From Alphaproteobacteria bacterium (GTDB taxonomy: Bacteria > Pseudomonadota > Alphaproteobacteria > Rhizobiales > Aestuariivirgaceae), in assembly GCA_024642465.1 (NCBI GenBank), contig JAHEBA010000018.1, positions 1 to 45,856 of the forward strand: a DNA stretch of 45,856 nucleotides. The letters are read 5' to 3'. Numbering within the stretch: the first letter of the stretch is position 1; each line of letters begins with the position of its first letter. This document shows, piece after piece, positions 25,055-33,600 of this stretch. The position numbers and the translations under genes are program-made. Under the pieces are notes generated by a model that searched no databases, was not told the DNA's origin, and was given only the letters and a program-made list of their open reading frames with translations.

Positions 25055-25624
25055 TCAGCCTTCGCTCGCGCGGCGAACGTAGGTCACTTCGGCGGTGTCG
25101 ACAATGATCTTCTCGCCAGCACCGATGAACGGCGGCACCATGACCTTGAGGCCATTGTCCATCACTGCCGGCTTGTAGGACGACGAGGCCGTCTGTCCCT
25201 TCACCACCGCATCGGCCTCGACAACTTCCAGCGTCACATAATCCGGCAGGGACACGCCCAGCGGCTTTTCCTCGTAGCTTTCGACGGTGACGATCATGCC
25301 GTCCTGCAGGAAGGCAGCGCGCTCGCCAACGAAGTCCTTCGGCAGTTCGATCTGCTCATAGGTCTCGTTGTCCATGAACACCAGCATGTCGCCCTGCTCG
25401 TAAAGGTACTGGTAGTCCTTCTGCTCCAGGCGCACCCGCTCGACCGTTTCCGACGATCGGAAACGCTCGTTCAGCTTGGTGCCGTTGACGATGCCCTTCA
25501 TTTCGACCTGCGCGAAGGCGCCGCCCTTGCCCGGCTTCACGTGGGCTACCTTGACCGCGATGTAGAGGTCGCCGTTGTGCAAAAGGACGTTGCCCGGCTT
25601 GATTTCATTGCCGTTGATCTTCAT
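25055..25624 (-). CDS. efp: Translation elongation factor P
   Basis: The 189-aa length and three-domain layout match EF-P, which relieves ribosome stalling at polyproline. The loop [10 protein letters not shown] carries Lys33, equivalent to the E. coli Lys34 that is beta-lysylated, so EpmA/EpmB-type modification is expected. The start at 25624 (M-K-I-N-G-N-E-I-K) is the canonical one; the frame is open 44 codons further upstream without support. A TATACA -10-like sequence lies about 30 bp upstream, with a poor -35. Confidence 0.96.
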   Translation of the reverse strand: MKINGNEIKPGNVLLHNGDLYIAVKVAHVKPGKGGAFAQVEMKGIVNGTKLNERFRSSETVERVRLEQKDYQYLYEQGDMLVFMDNETYEQIELPKDFVGERAAFLQDGMIVTVESYEEKPLGVSLPDYVTLEVVEADAVVKGQTASSSYKPAVMDNGLKVMVPPFIGAGEKIIVDTAEVTYVRRASEG

Positions 25625-25783
25625 GTCGAGACACCTGGTTTGTGCAATCGATGTATATTGGATGGCGCGGGGTTTAGCAGGGGTTTGCAGGCTTTGGTAG
25701 CACAAAAAGCCTGTTGGCGTTGACGCAGCCCCTCGCAGCCGTAATTGTGCCGCCAAACGTATCCTTCACCCGCCGGAGTTTTC

Positions 25784-26911
25784 ATGCCCACCCTGTCTTT
25801 CCTCACCACCTGCCACTTCGACCACGGCGCCCTCGGCCTGCTGCAGAAATCCCTCGACCGGCTCGGCCTGAAGCGCCCGCTGATCGCCACCGACAAGGGC
25901 ATCGCCGCAGCCGGCATCCTCGATACGGTGAAAGCCGCAATGACCGACGGCGGCTCGGCTGCCGTCTTCGACGAAACGCCCGGCAACCCGACCGAAGCCG
26001 CCGTCATGAAGGCGCTCAATCTGTACCAGTCCGAAGGCTGCGACGGCGTCATAGCGCTGGGCGGCGGCTCCGCCATGGACCTCGGAAAAACGGTTGCGCT
26101 GCTCGCCGTCTCCGGCGGCCCGCTGGCCCAGTACGATCCGCTCACCGGCGGCAACAAGCTGGTGAAGGGCATCGCGCCCGTCATCGCCATCCCGACGACC
26201 TCCGGCACCGGCTCCGAGGTTTCTCTTGGCATGGTCATCGTGCTCGACGATGGCCGCAAGATGACCTTCGGCAACCCGAAATTCATCCCCACCATTGCCG
26301 TATGCGACCCGGACCTGACGCTCGGCTTGCCGCCCATGCTCACCGCCGCCACCGGCATGGACGCCATCACCCACTGCATCGAGGCGGTGCTGACGCCCAC
26401 CATCAACCCGCCCGCCGACGGCGTCGGCCTGGACGGGCTGTGGCGCGGCTGGCGCTACCTGCCGCGCGCCGTCAGACATGGCGACGACAAGGAAGCCCGC
26501 TGGCAGATGATGATGGCCTCGACCGAAGGCGCCCACGCCTTCACCAAGGGGCTCGGTTCGGTTCACGCCATGAGCCATGCCATAGGCCGGCGCGAGGACC
26601 TGAAACTGCATCACGGCACACTCAACGCCGTCATCCTGCCCGCGGTGCTGCGCTTCAACGCGCCCCACTGCGAAGAAAAGTACGACCGCCTGCGCGCTGC
26701 CATGGGGCTCGAGTTCCACGCCGACGTGGCCGAGGCAATTGAAAAGATGAACGAATATATCGGCATGCCGTCCGGCCTGAAGGCGATGGGCGTCAGCGAG
26801 GACATGATCGACGATTTCGTGCCCCACGCTCTCGCCGACCTCGCCCACCGCACCAACCCGGTGCAGCCCACCGCGGAGGACTACAAGGCGCTGTTCATGG
26901 CGGCGATGTGA
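25784..26911 (+). CDS. Iron-containing (group III) alcohol dehydrogenase
   Basis: The 375-aa protein has the NAD-binding G-G-G-S-A-M-D-L-G-K motif, the P-T-T-S-G-T-G-S-E-V stretch, and the metal-site residues in T-G-M-D-A-I-T-H-C-I-E-A and M-S-H-A-I-G ... H-H-G. It likely oxidises an alcohol or reduces an aldehyde with NAD(P); the substrate is not predictable. The ATG at 25784 has CGGAG seven bases upstream; an earlier in-frame start at 25745 lacks one. It converges with the TauE/SafE permease with a six-base gap. Confidence 0.92.
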   Translation: MPTLSFLTTCHFDHGALGLLQKSLDRLGLKRPLIATDKGIAAAGILDTVKAAMTDGGSAAVFDETPGNPTEAAVMKALNLYQSEGCDGVIALGGGSAMDLGKTVALLAVSGGPLAQYDPLTGGNKLVKGIAPVIAIPTTSGTGSEVSLGMVIVLDDGRKMTFGNPKFIPTIAVCDPDLTLGLPPMLTAATGMDAITHCIEAVLTPTINPPADGVGLDGLWRGWRYLPRAVRHGDDKEARWQMMMASTEGAHAFTKGLGSVHAMSHAIGRREDLKLHHGTLNAVILPAVLRFNAPHCEEKYDRLRAAMGLEFHADVAEAIEKMNEYIGMPSGLKAMGVSEDMIDDFVPHALADLAHRTNPVQPTAEDYKALFMAAM

Positions 26912-26917
26912 GCGGGC

Positions 26918-27679
26918 TCACCCCACCATCAGGTTCCTGAGTGCGCCGAACAGAAGCGAGCAGCCGATCACCAGCAGCCCCGCATAGAAGATCTTGCGGA
27001 ACTGCTCTTCCGAGATCGACTTGCGGTAGCGCGTGCCGAGCCACAGGCCCAGCGCCGCCGGCAGCATGGCGCCCGCCGACACGGCCATCAGGTCTGGCGT
27101 CAGCATCGAGCGCTGGGTCATCGACAGCGCGAGTGCTGCGGAAATGGTGCAGAACGTGAGCCCCAGCGCCTGCACCATCATGTCCCGCTTCAGTCCCAGC
27201 GCCTGCAGGAACATGATACCCGGCACGATGAAATTGCCGGTCATGCCGAACATGACGCCGCCGAGTGCGCCACATACCGCTGACCACGCCCGTTCCCGTT
27301 CCGGCCGTGGCGGCGGTATGCGAAACCGCGTGAACGAGATGATCGAGTTGGCGATCAGGATCACCCCCAGGATTGCTACCAGCACCTCGGAACGGGCCGA
27401 GGCCAGCACCTGCACGCCGGCATAGACGGTGATCACGGCCGCCGCGAGGAACTGCCACAGCCGCTGGATCAATTCCCTCAGGTGGCCGCCCTGCAGCGCC
27501 TGCCAGGTGTTGGTCACAACCAGCGGAATGACCAGGATGCCCAGCGTGGGCTTGAGCCCCAGCGGCAGTGTCAGAAGCGCCAGCGTTACCGTTGGCAGGC
27601 CAAGGCCGATCGCGCCCTTGACGAAACCGGCTGCGATGAACGCAAGCGCAATGGCGATGAGAAGTTCTGTCGAGAACAT
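26918..27679 (-). CDS. TauE/SafE-family (TSUP) permease
   Basis: The 253-aa protein has about eight hydrophobic helices in two halves, each carrying the family G-x-x-x-G-x-G-x-P-x motif: G-A-I-G-L-G-L-P-T-V near the start and G-M-T-G-N-F-I-V-P-G in the second half. Members export or import sulfite, sulfonates or other small organic anions. The ATG at 27679 is preferred because the extra 14 upstream residues are polar and unlike a first membrane helix. A second TSUP gene is cut by the right edge of the window. Confidence 0.85.
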   Translation of the reverse strand: MFSTELLIAIALAFIAAGFVKGAIGLGLPTVTLALLTLPLGLKPTLGILVIPLVVTNTWQALQGGHLRELIQRLWQFLAAAVITVYAGVQVLASARSEVLVAILGVILIANSIISFTRFRIPPPRPERERAWSAVCGALGGVMFGMTGNFIVPGIMFLQALGLKRDMMVQALGLTFCTISAALALSMTQRSMLTPDLMAVSAGAMLPAALGLWLGTRYRKSISEEQFRKIFYAGLLVIGCSLLFGALRNLMVG

Positions 27680-27828
27680 GATGTCGCCGCCATACCAGCA
27701 TGCAACCGCTTTGAACAGCACCTGCTACATGAATGAAAGGTTGACCTTGCGTTCATCCGCTGTTCGGCTGGCAGATGGTTCTATTCAGTCATCAAACCAA
27801 GGGCAAACACTACTCAGGGACTGAAACT

Positions 27829-28167
27829 ATGAAACGCCTTATCCTCTCGGCACTCGCCGCACTCCCACTGGCCGCTGGCCTGCTCGTCGCCGACCTGCCG
27901 AAAGCCGAAGCCGCCTGCGTCGTCAACGTCGAAAGATGGGACCGCCTCAACGCACGCTCCGGCCCCGGCACCCGCTACGGCATCCGCTTTTCCATCCGCC
28001 CCGCCCACTGTGGCGTCGACATTATCGGTCCTTGCGAAGGCCGCTGGTGCCGCATCGACTACCGCGGCAGGAAAGGCTGGGTGAACACCCGCTTCCTCGG
28101 CTCCGAGGACGAAGCCGGCGACGGCAGCCTGGGCCGGCCCTATTCCGACAGACCGGCACCGGCATGA
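27829..28167 (+). CDS. Exported bacterial SH3-domain protein
   Basis: The 112-aa protein has a signal peptide (M-K-R-L-I-L-S-A-L-A-A-L-P-L-A-A-G-L-L-V, cleavage after A-E-A near residue 28). One SH3b domain follows, with L-N-A-R-S-G-P-G-T-R-Y and G-W-V-N-T-R-F-L, plus two Cys (H-C-G and P-C-E-G) and one near the cleavage site. Such domains bind cell-wall peptides. The start is defined by the signal peptide; upstream in-frame codons from 27775 are not conserved-looking. Confidence 0.85.
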   Translation: MKRLILSALAALPLAAGLLVADLPKAEAACVVNVERWDRLNARSGPGTRYGIRFSIRPAHCGVDIIGPCEGRWCRIDYRGRKGWVNTRFLGSEDEAGDGSLGRPYSDRPAPA

Positions 28168-28233
28168 CCGGCACTGTGGGCGGCAGCCAAAACCGGCTTC
28201 CGTCCGCTTGCCGTTTGCAGCTAAGGTCCGGCC

Positions 28234-29133
28234 ATGACCGGCACACCCCTTCCCCCCATCGCCTATATGGACCGGACCCGCGCCTGGTATCTCGCGCTGG
28301 GCTATGACAACCCCTACCAGTGGGCTCATCACGAGGATGTGCCCTTCACCCGGCTGCGCAGGCCGCTGGCGCAATCCACTGTCGCGCTGGTGACGACGGC
28401 CGCGCCTTACCGGGCAGAGCTGCCGGGCCAGGGGCCAGGCGATCCCTACAATGGCGAGGCGAAGTTCTTCTCTGTCTGGTCGAAGCCCGTCTCGCCCGCG
28501 CCGGACGTGCGCATCTCCCACATCGCCTATGACCGCAAGCACACATCCGCCAGGGACCCGGACACCTGGTTCCCGCTCAAGCGCCTGAAACAGGCAGCCG
28601 CGCAAGGCCGCATCGGCGCACTCGGCGCCCGGGTGCACGGCCTGCCGACCAACCGCTCGCAGCGCACCAACATCGAGACCGACGCACCCGTCCTTCTCGC
28701 GGCGTTGAGGGAAGACGGCGCAGACGCCACCATCCTCGTGCCGAATTGTCCGGTCTGTCACCAGTCCGTTTCGCTGGCGGCACGGCATCTGGAAGCCAAC
28801 GGCATCGCCACCGTCATCATGGGCTGCGCGAAGGACATCGTCGAACACTGCGGCGTGCCGCGGTTCCTGTTCTCCGACTTCCCGCTCGGCAACGCCGCCG
28901 GCCGCCCGTTCGACGTGGCCAGCCAGCACACCATGCTGGCCATGGCGCTCAACCTGCTGGAAACCGCCAGCGCCCCGCGCACCACCTTGACCTCACCGCT
29001 TGAGTGGAGCGAAGATCATTCCTGGAAGTGGGACTACTCCAATCCCGCTAGCGCTTCTGCGGAAGAAATCGCCCGCAAGCGCGCGGAATTCGACCGGGTG
29101 AAGCAACAGGCTGCCCAGGCGCGGCAAGACTAA
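28234..29133 (+). CDS. GrdB/PrdB-like (glycine/proline reductase family) protein, no selenocysteine
   Basis: The 299-aa protein resembles the selenoprotein B subunits of glycine, sarcosine, betaine and proline reductases: an N-terminal V-A-L-V-T-T-A-A-P-Y strand and a C-terminal domain with V-P-N-C-P-V-C-H-Q-S-V, then G-C-A-K-D-I-V-E-H-C-G-V-P. The usual selenocysteine region is a C-P-V-C motif here, with no in-frame TGA. The classic enzymes are anaerobic and clostridial; no grdA, grdC or prdA lies nearby, so the reaction is unknown and probably different. The last codon and stop lie in a duplicated lrgB tail. Confidence 0.7.
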   Translation: MTGTPLPPIAYMDRTRAWYLALGYDNPYQWAHHEDVPFTRLRRPLAQSTVALVTTAAPYRAELPGQGPGDPYNGEAKFFSVWSKPVSPAPDVRISHIAYDRKHTSARDPDTWFPLKRLKQAAAQGRIGALGARVHGLPTNRSQRTNIETDAPVLLAALREDGADATILVPNCPVCHQSVSLAARHLEANGIATVIMGCAKDIVEHCGVPRFLFSDFPLGNAAGRPFDVASQHTMLAMALNLLETASAPRTTLTSPLEWSEDHSWKWDYSNPASASAEEIARKRAEFDRVKQQAAQARQD

Positions 29134-29178
29134 AACAGCAACTGCCACACCACCCACAGGAGGATGGTGGTGGCCAGC
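29130..29178 (-). repeat. Duplicated lrgB 3' end (distal copy)
   Basis: These 49 bp match the lrgB end at 29271-29319 at 46 of 49 positions and, on the minus strand, still spell the L-L-W-V-V-W-Q-L-L-F-stop tail. Two of the three differences are synonymous. The copies are direct repeats 141 bp apart, with hairpin repeat R2 between. This copy also contains the stop of the convergent GrdB-like gene. Confidence 0.92.
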
Positions 29179-29230
29179 AAGAGGCGCGGAGGAGTGAACG
29201 TGCGCAGGCACGTTGTCGCCGACCGGGACC
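29178..29230 (+). repeat. Dispersed hairpin repeat, copy R2
   Basis: The core CAAGAGGCGCGGAGGAG (29178-29194) is followed by the hairpin AACGTGC-GCAG-GCACGTT (29197-29214) and then CCGACCGGGA. It begins on the last base of the distal lrgB-tail copy. The flanking core matches R1, R3 and R4 while the stem sequence is different. Confidence 0.8.
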
Positions 29231-29270
29231 AGAAAACAAGCGCTGGCGAACTGTGAAGCCTGACGGGGCG

Positions 29271-29987
29271 CTAGAACAGCAACTGCCACACCACCCACAG
29301 AAGGATGGTGGCGGCCAGCGCATTCAGACCCATGGCGAGGCCGGAGAACGCGCCCGCCACCTCGCTCACCTGCAGCGCGCGGGCCGTGCCGATGCCGTGG
29401 CTGGCGGTGCCCATGGCAAGCCCCCGCGCCGCCCAGTCGCGCACCCCGATCAGGTTCAGCACCAGCGGCCCCAGCATGGCGCCCACGATACCGGTCAGGA
29501 TGACCAGCACCGCGGTCAGCGACGGCAAGCCGCCAAGCTGCTCCGAGATGCCCATGGCAACCGGCGCGGTGACTGACTTGGGCGCCAGCGATATCAGCGT
29601 ATCGCGCGAGGCACCCATCAGCCAGCCCACGCCAAGCGCCGAACCGATGGCCGTCAGCGAGCCCGTCAGGATCGACACCGCAATCGCCAGGCCGGATTTG
29701 CGCACCCGTTCGAACTGCCGGTAAAGCGGGATGGCAAGCGCCACGGTTGCAGGCCCCAGCAGGAAGTGCACGAACTGCGCGCCCGCGAAATAGTCGGCAT
29801 AGCTGGTGCCGGTGGCCAGCAGCATCGAGACCACGAGCACCACGGCGATCAGGACCGGATTGAGCAGAGGATGCCGGCCTGCCCGCTCATACACCCATGA
29901 GCCCGCCTGGAACGCCGCAAGCGTCATCGTCAGGTGCAGCAGCGGGCTTGCCGCAAGGTAGACCCAGATGTCGCGAAGGTCACTCAT
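29271..29987 (-). CDS. lrgB: LrgB-family membrane protein
   Basis: The 238-aa protein has about six to seven hydrophobic helices. The family signatures S-V-T-A-P-V-A-M-G-I-S-E and A-S-H-G-I-G-T-A-R-A are intact. LrgA/LrgB pairs form a membrane system affecting murein hydrolase export in Staphylococcus, and plant/bacterial homologues transport glycolate or pyruvate-type acids. It overlaps the lrgA stop by eight bases, so they are coupled. Its final 16 codons are repeated 141 bp downstream. Confidence 0.92.
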   Translation of the reverse strand: MSDLRDIWVYLAASPLLHLTMTLAAFQAGSWVYERAGRHPLLNPVLIAVVLVVSMLLATGTSYADYFAGAQFVHFLLGPATVALAIPLYRQFERVRKSGLAIAVSILTGSLTAIGSALGVGWLMGASRDTLISLAPKSVTAPVAMGISEQLGGLPSLTAVLVILTGIVGAMLGPLVLNLIGVRDWAARGLAMGTASHGIGTARALQVSEVAGAFSGLAMGLNALAATILLWVVWQLLF

Positions 29988-30333
29988 CGCGCGGCGCCCC
30001 GCGGCCCGACAGCCACGCCATCACCCATCCGGTCACCGCAATCGTCACCAGCGTGCTGACGATCAGCGCCGCCGCCACCGCTGCCCAGTCCTGGCCGAGC
30101 AGCCGGAAGTGCAGCATGACGCCCACGCCCGCCGGCACGAACAGCAGCGACAGGTGTTTCAGCAGCCCGTCGCCCGTCTGCGCGATGTTGTCGGGAATGC
30201 CACCACGCACCATCAGGATGATGAACAGCAAGACCATGCCGATGACCGGGCCCGGCACCGGCAGCTTGCCCCACGCCGAAACAAGCTCGCCGGCCAGCTG
30301 GCAAGCGAGAATGAGTGTCAGCGCATTGAGCAT
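29980..30333 (-). CDS. lrgA: LrgA/CidA-family holin-like protein
   Basis: The 117-aa protein has four hydrophobic helices. The segment L-P-V-P-G-P-V-I-G-M-V-L-L-F near residues 24-37 and F-V-P-A-G-V-G-V-M are the usual CidA/LrgA motifs. It presumably works with LrgB, whose start lies inside its last codons. It begins nine bases after the ABC exporter stop on the same strand, so all three may share a message. Confidence 0.9.
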   Translation of the reverse strand: MLNALTLILACQLAGELVSAWGKLPVPGPVIGMVLLFIILMVRGGIPDNIAQTGDGLLKHLSLLFVPAGVGVMLHFRLLGQDWAAVAAALIVSTLVTIAVTGWVMAWLSGRGAPRDE

Positions 30334-30342
30334 GGCGTGACC

Positions 30343-32178
30343 TTATTCGTTGAATTGCAGCTTGGCGAGGCGCGCATACAGCCCGCCCTTCTTCATCAGT
30401 TGCGCATGGCTGCCCTCGGCCACCACCTTGCCGGCGTCCAGCACCACGATGCGGTCGGCGTTTCGCACCGTCGCCAGCCGGTGGGCAATTACCAGCGTTG
30501 TGCGCTGTTTCATCAGGTCCTCGAACGCCGCCTGCACGTAGCGCTCGCTCTCGGCGTCAAGCGCGCTCGTCGCCTCGTCGAGCAGCAGCAGCGGCGCATC
30601 GCGCAGCACCGCACGCGCAATTGCCACCCGTTGCCGCTGGCCGCCCGATAGCGTCACGCCGCGCTCGCCCACATGGGTATTCAGCCCCCGCGGCAGGCGG
30701 GCGGCGAATTCGTCCACCCGCGCCAGCCGTGCAGCCTCTTCTATCTCTTCGCGCGTGGCGTCGGGCCGCGAAAACCGGATATTCTCGAAAATGCTGGCAG
30801 AGAAGATCACCGTATCCTGCGGCACCAGCGCGATGCGCGCGCGCAGTTCGGCAAGCGCGGCATCGGCCACGTTGACCCCGTCAACCCTGACGGCGCCGGC
30901 CCGCGGATCGTAGAATCGCAGGATCAACCCGAACAGCGTCGACTTGCCCGCACCGGACGGTCCGACGATGGCAACCGTCTCGCCCGGCTTCACATCGAGA
31001 TTGAACCCGTCCAGCACCGGCTCGTCGGGCCGGGTCGGATAGGCAAACCGCACGTTCCTGAATGCAACCGATCCAAGCGCTGCTTCAGGCATGGCGACCG
31101 GCACTGCCGGGTCGGCGATGTCAGGTGCTGTATCGAGCAGTTCGGACAACCGCTCCGCCGCACCTGCTGCCAGCTGCAGTTCGCCCCACACTTCCGAAAG
31201 TGAGCCCATGGCGCCGGCCGCGAACGCCGCATAAAGCAGGAACTGCCCCAGCGTGCCCGGCGTCATGGCGCCCGACAGCACTTCCTGCGCGCCATACCAG
31301 AGAATCCCGATAATGGCGCCGAACGCCAGGAAGATGATGGCAGCCGTCAGCATGGCGCGCCCGCGAGCCCGGTCGGCAGCTGCCGTGAACGCCTCTTCTG
31401 TTGCCTGGTTGAACTGCTGGCCAATGCGCGGTTCCTGGCCGAACGCCTGCACTGCCTGCACGGAATAGAGCGACTCCTGCGCCAGCGCGGCGGAAGCCGC
31501 CAGCGTGTCCTGCGCCTTGCGTGACAGCGCCCGCACTTTGCGCCCGAAGATCACCATCGGCAGCACGATCAAGGGGATCACCAGCAGCACCATGCCCGAC
31601 AGCTTGAGGCTGGTGAACACCAGCATGCCGATCGCGCCGGCCAGCATCACCACGTTGCGCAACGCTACCGAGACGGTCGAGCCGAACACGTTCTTGACCT
31701 GCGTGGTATCCGCCGTCAGCCGCGCCAGCACCTCGCCCGACTGGGCTTCATCGTAAAATCCGGGGGACAGTTTCAGCAGGTGCGAGAACACCGCATCGCG
31801 CACGTCCGCCGTCACCCGCTCGCCGATCCAGGTGACGAAATAGTACCGCCCTGCCGAGGATACCGCGAGCAAGGCCACCACCAGCAGCATGACCGAGAAA
31901 TACTGGTCGACGAAAGCGGCGTTCTCGCCCGAGAAGCCATTGTCGATGACCCGCCGCACCGCCACCGGCACCACCAGCGTGGAAGCTGCCGCCAGAACCA
32001 GGAACACGCCTGCCACCAGCATCTGGGTACGATAGCGGAACAGGAACGGCATCAGCCGGCTGAGCGGCTTCAGGCTGCGCGACTTGGCGCGCTGGCTGGA
32101 GCCCGCACGATCCGAAGACGGAGTGCCGGCCGCTTCTCCCGCAGTCACGGCTGGCGCTTGACCTGCTTTTGTGTCCAA
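30343..32178 (-). CDS. ABC exporter, fused membrane and ATPase domains
   Basis: From a TTG at 32178 the product is 611 aa: a polar N-terminus of ~40 residues, six transmembrane helices (about 45-330), then one ATPase domain with Walker [11 protein letters not shown]-loop P-Q-D-T, signature [10 protein letters not shown], Walker B L-L-L-L-D-E-A-T and the H-loop I-A-H-R-L. It is an MsbA/LmrA-type half exporter acting as a dimer; cargo unknown. The start is uncertain: the TTG has GGCGGGG upstream, whereas GTG at 32148 and the first ATG (at M-P-F-L-F) are alternatives. Confidence 0.88.
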   Translation of the reverse strand: MDTKAGQAPAVTAGEAAGTPSSDRAGSSQRAKSRSLKPLSRLMPFLFRYRTQMLVAGVFLVLAAASTLVVPVAVRRVIDNGFSGENAAFVDQYFSVMLLVVALLAVSSAGRYYFVTWIGERVTADVRDAVFSHLLKLSPGFYDEAQSGEVLARLTADTTQVKNVFGSTVSVALRNVVMLAGAIGMLVFTSLKLSGMVLLVIPLIVLPMVIFGRKVRALSRKAQDTLAASAALAQESLYSVQAVQAFGQEPRIGQQFNQATEEAFTAAADRARGRAMLTAAIIFLAFGAIIGILWYGAQEVLSGAMTPGTLGQFLLYAAFAAGAMGSLSEVWGELQLAAGAAERLSELLDTAPDIADPAVPVAMPEAALGSVAFRNVRFAYPTRPDEPVLDGFNLDVKPGETVAIVGPSGAGKSTLFGLILRFYDPRAGAVRVDGVNVADAALAELRARIALVPQDTVIFSASIFENIRFSRPDATREEIEEAARLARVDEFAARLPRGLNTHVGERGVTLSGGQRQRVAIARAVLRDAPLLLLDEATSALDAESERYVQAAFEDLMKQRTTLVIAHRLATVRNADRIVVLDAGKVVAEGSHAQLMKKGGLYARLAKLQFNE

Positions 32179-32307
32179 GACTGTTCCCCGCCCGTCGTCA
32201 TTGTCGTTCCGGTGCTCGTGCGGCACCTGTTGCGAGCGAACCTTACAGGCCGGGCAAGCCCTGCCGCAAGCAGGCCTTCCGTGTCCCGGTGCCACACCCG
32301 GCAAAGG

Positions 32308-32336
32308 TTGCGCTGGCCCTGCCTGTCATGTATAGA
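32308..32336 (+). promoter_or_regulatory. Candidate rpmE promoter
   Basis: TTGCGC (32308-32313), a 17-base spacer and TATAGA (32331-32336) make a good housekeeping promoter. The predicted transcript start near 32343 leaves a leader of about 87 bases before the rpmE ATG. Confidence 0.6.
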
Positions 32337-32429
32337 CACGCCGGATTTGCCAGTTACCCCGCATTCCTGAACACCCAAGCCGGTATTCCGGACCGGACAG
32401 CGAATGCGCGATATGAAGGTCTAGACGCC

Positions 32430-32651
32430 ATGAAGAACGACATTCACCCCGACTATCACACCATCACGGTGACCAATACCGACGGTTCCACCTTCCAGAC
32501 CCGCTCGACCTGGGGCAAGGAAGGCGACAACCTGCAGCTCGACATCGACCCGTCGACCCACCCGGCCTGGACCGGCGGCACCGCCAACCTGGTCGACCGC
32601 GGTGGCCGCGTCAGCCGCTTCAACCAGAAGTTCGGTTTCCTCAAGAAGTAA
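32430..32651 (+). CDS. rpmE: 50S ribosomal protein L31
   Basis: The 73-aa protein begins [10 protein letters not shown], the diagnostic L31 start, and contains H-P-A-W-T-G and [10 protein letters not shown]. It lacks the C-x-x-C zinc pairs found in zinc-binding L31, so it is the zinc-independent form. GAAGG lies eight to nine bases upstream of the ATG. A promoter is visible at 32308-32336 and an intrinsic terminator at 32745-32772, about 95 bp after the stop, with a hairpin repeat between. Confidence 0.96.
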   Translation: MKNDIHPDYHTITVTNTDGSTFQTRSTWGKEGDNLQLDIDPSTHPAWTGGTANLVDRGGRVSRFNQKFGFLKK

Positions 32652-32659
32652 TCCCGCAA

Positions 32660-32741
32660 GCCTGGAACAGCCAGGCTCCGGCAGGGAAGCAATCAAGAGG
32701 CGTGGAGGAGAGTGCTGCAGGCAGTCTCCGACAGGGAAAGC
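32660..32741 (+). repeat. Dispersed hairpin repeat, copy R3, with internal duplication
   Basis: Two hairpins alternate with repeated flanks: GCCTGG/CCAGGC (32660-32676) followed by TCCGGCAGGGAAGC, then the core CAAGAGGCGTGGAGGAG (32694-32710), a GGAG/CTCC stem (32707-32729) and TCCGACAGGGAAAGC (32727-32741). It sits between the rpmE stop and its terminator, so it would be transcribed in the rpmE 3' untranslated region. Confidence 0.75.
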
Positions 32742-32744
32742 AAC

Positions 32745-32772
32745 AAAGCCCGGCACAAAAGGCCGGGCTTTT
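32745..32772 (+). terminator. Intrinsic terminator of rpmE
   Basis: AAAGCCCGGC (32745-32754) pairs with GCCGGGCTTT (32762-32771) over a seven-base loop and ends in four T. It is oriented to stop rpmE transcripts. Confidence 0.85.
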
Positions 32773-32822
32773 CGCATCAAGAGCCGACTGGGTGTACCCC
32801 CTCCGTGGCAGGGCAAGCGAGC

Positions 32823-32898
32823 CTCAAGAGGCGAGGAGCAGCGAAGCTGCGACGGGAGCCGAGCGAAGCGAGCGCCAGCCCGTGAAGGGACGCCCGCG
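32823..32898 (+). repeat. Dispersed hairpin repeat, copy R4
   Basis: CTCAAGAGGCGAGGAG (32823-32838) is followed by GCAGC-GAA-GCTGC (32838-32850) and GACGGGAGCC, then by a GAGCGAAGCGAG stretch. Further on, CGCCCGC...GCGGGCG makes another hairpin near the rcdA stop. It is the best match to R1 in its flanks but has a different stem. Confidence 0.78.
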
Positions 32899-32920
32899 CG
32901 GAGGTGCGGGCGGAAACTGA

Positions 32921-33454
32921 TCAACTACGCTTGGCGTTGAACGCCTTCTGCAGCATGTCGAGGTGGGTATTCACCTCGTTTGCCGCCTCGCCGGTCAGCA
33001 GTGTTTCATCGCGCTCGGCAATCATCACGTCCAGCGTGACGATGCGTTCGTGCAGCTTTAGCGAGCGGCCCACCAGCGCCCTAAGCGCCTCGGGCAGCAG
33101 GTCTTCGCCTTCCAGCCTGTGGCCTTCGCCAATCTCGTCGAGGCTGATGCGGCCCTTTTCCTGTTCCGCTTCCGCCCGGCTGATCTCGCCCGAACTCACG
33201 GCGCGCTGCAGCAACAGCCACGACGCCAGCTGCATCAGCCGCGTTGTCAGCCGCATCGACTGGCTGGCGTAGGTTACCGAGCCCTGCTTGTCGAGGTCGC
33301 GCACATCCTGCCGGCCCGGGCCGTCCAGATAATTCGCCGTCTCCTCGATCAGGCTCATGCCCTCCTGGAACACTTCGTGGAACTGCCGCGACGCAGTAAA
33401 CCTGGATAGAAAATCTACGGGCATGACGCGCTCGCGCTTTTCACCTGAAATCAT
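32921..33454 (-). CDS. rcdA: RcdA-family (DUF1465) CtrA-degradation adaptor
   Basis: The 177-aa all-helical protein matches DUF1465, the RcdA family: F-H-E-V-F-Q-E-G-M-S-L-I-E-E-T-A-N-Y-L-D and L-T-T-R-L-M-Q-L-A-S-W-L-L-L-Q-R-A-V. In Caulobacter RcdA helps deliver CtrA to ClpXP at the swarmer-to-stalked transition; other alphaproteobacteria keep it in cell-cycle control. The ATG at 33454 has AGAGG just upstream, unlike the in-frame start at 33475. Coverage of the family motifs is full length. Confidence 0.82.
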   Translation of the reverse strand: MISGEKRERVMPVDFLSRFTASRQFHEVFQEGMSLIEETANYLDGPGRQDVRDLDKQGSVTYASQSMRLTTRLMQLASWLLLQRAVSSGEISRAEAEQEKGRISLDEIGEGHRLEGEDLLPEALRALVGRSLKLHERIVTLDVMIAERDETLLTGEAANEVNTHLDMLQKAFNAKRS

Positions 33455-33600
33455 CTTGACCTCTGAACGTCCCATTACTGGGCAAAAATGCAGATCGAAC
33501 CGGCTGCCTGGTTCCCGTGAAGGTCAATATGAACCACAACTGCCGCACCTGCCACCTTTCAAGCAATCGCGATGCCAGATTCAGGGGGGATAACTCGGGT

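Noticed and set aside
28180..28215. A third copy of the GGAAAA/TTTTCC palindrome near AAACCGGCTTCCGTCCGC
   Set aside because: Only part of the core is kept and the outer stem does not pair well; could be a relic but cannot be supported.
29271..29319. Site-specific integration of a genomic island at lrgB
   Set aside because: The space between the two tail copies is only about 90 bp and holds no integrase or cargo; an island in the usual sense is excluded.
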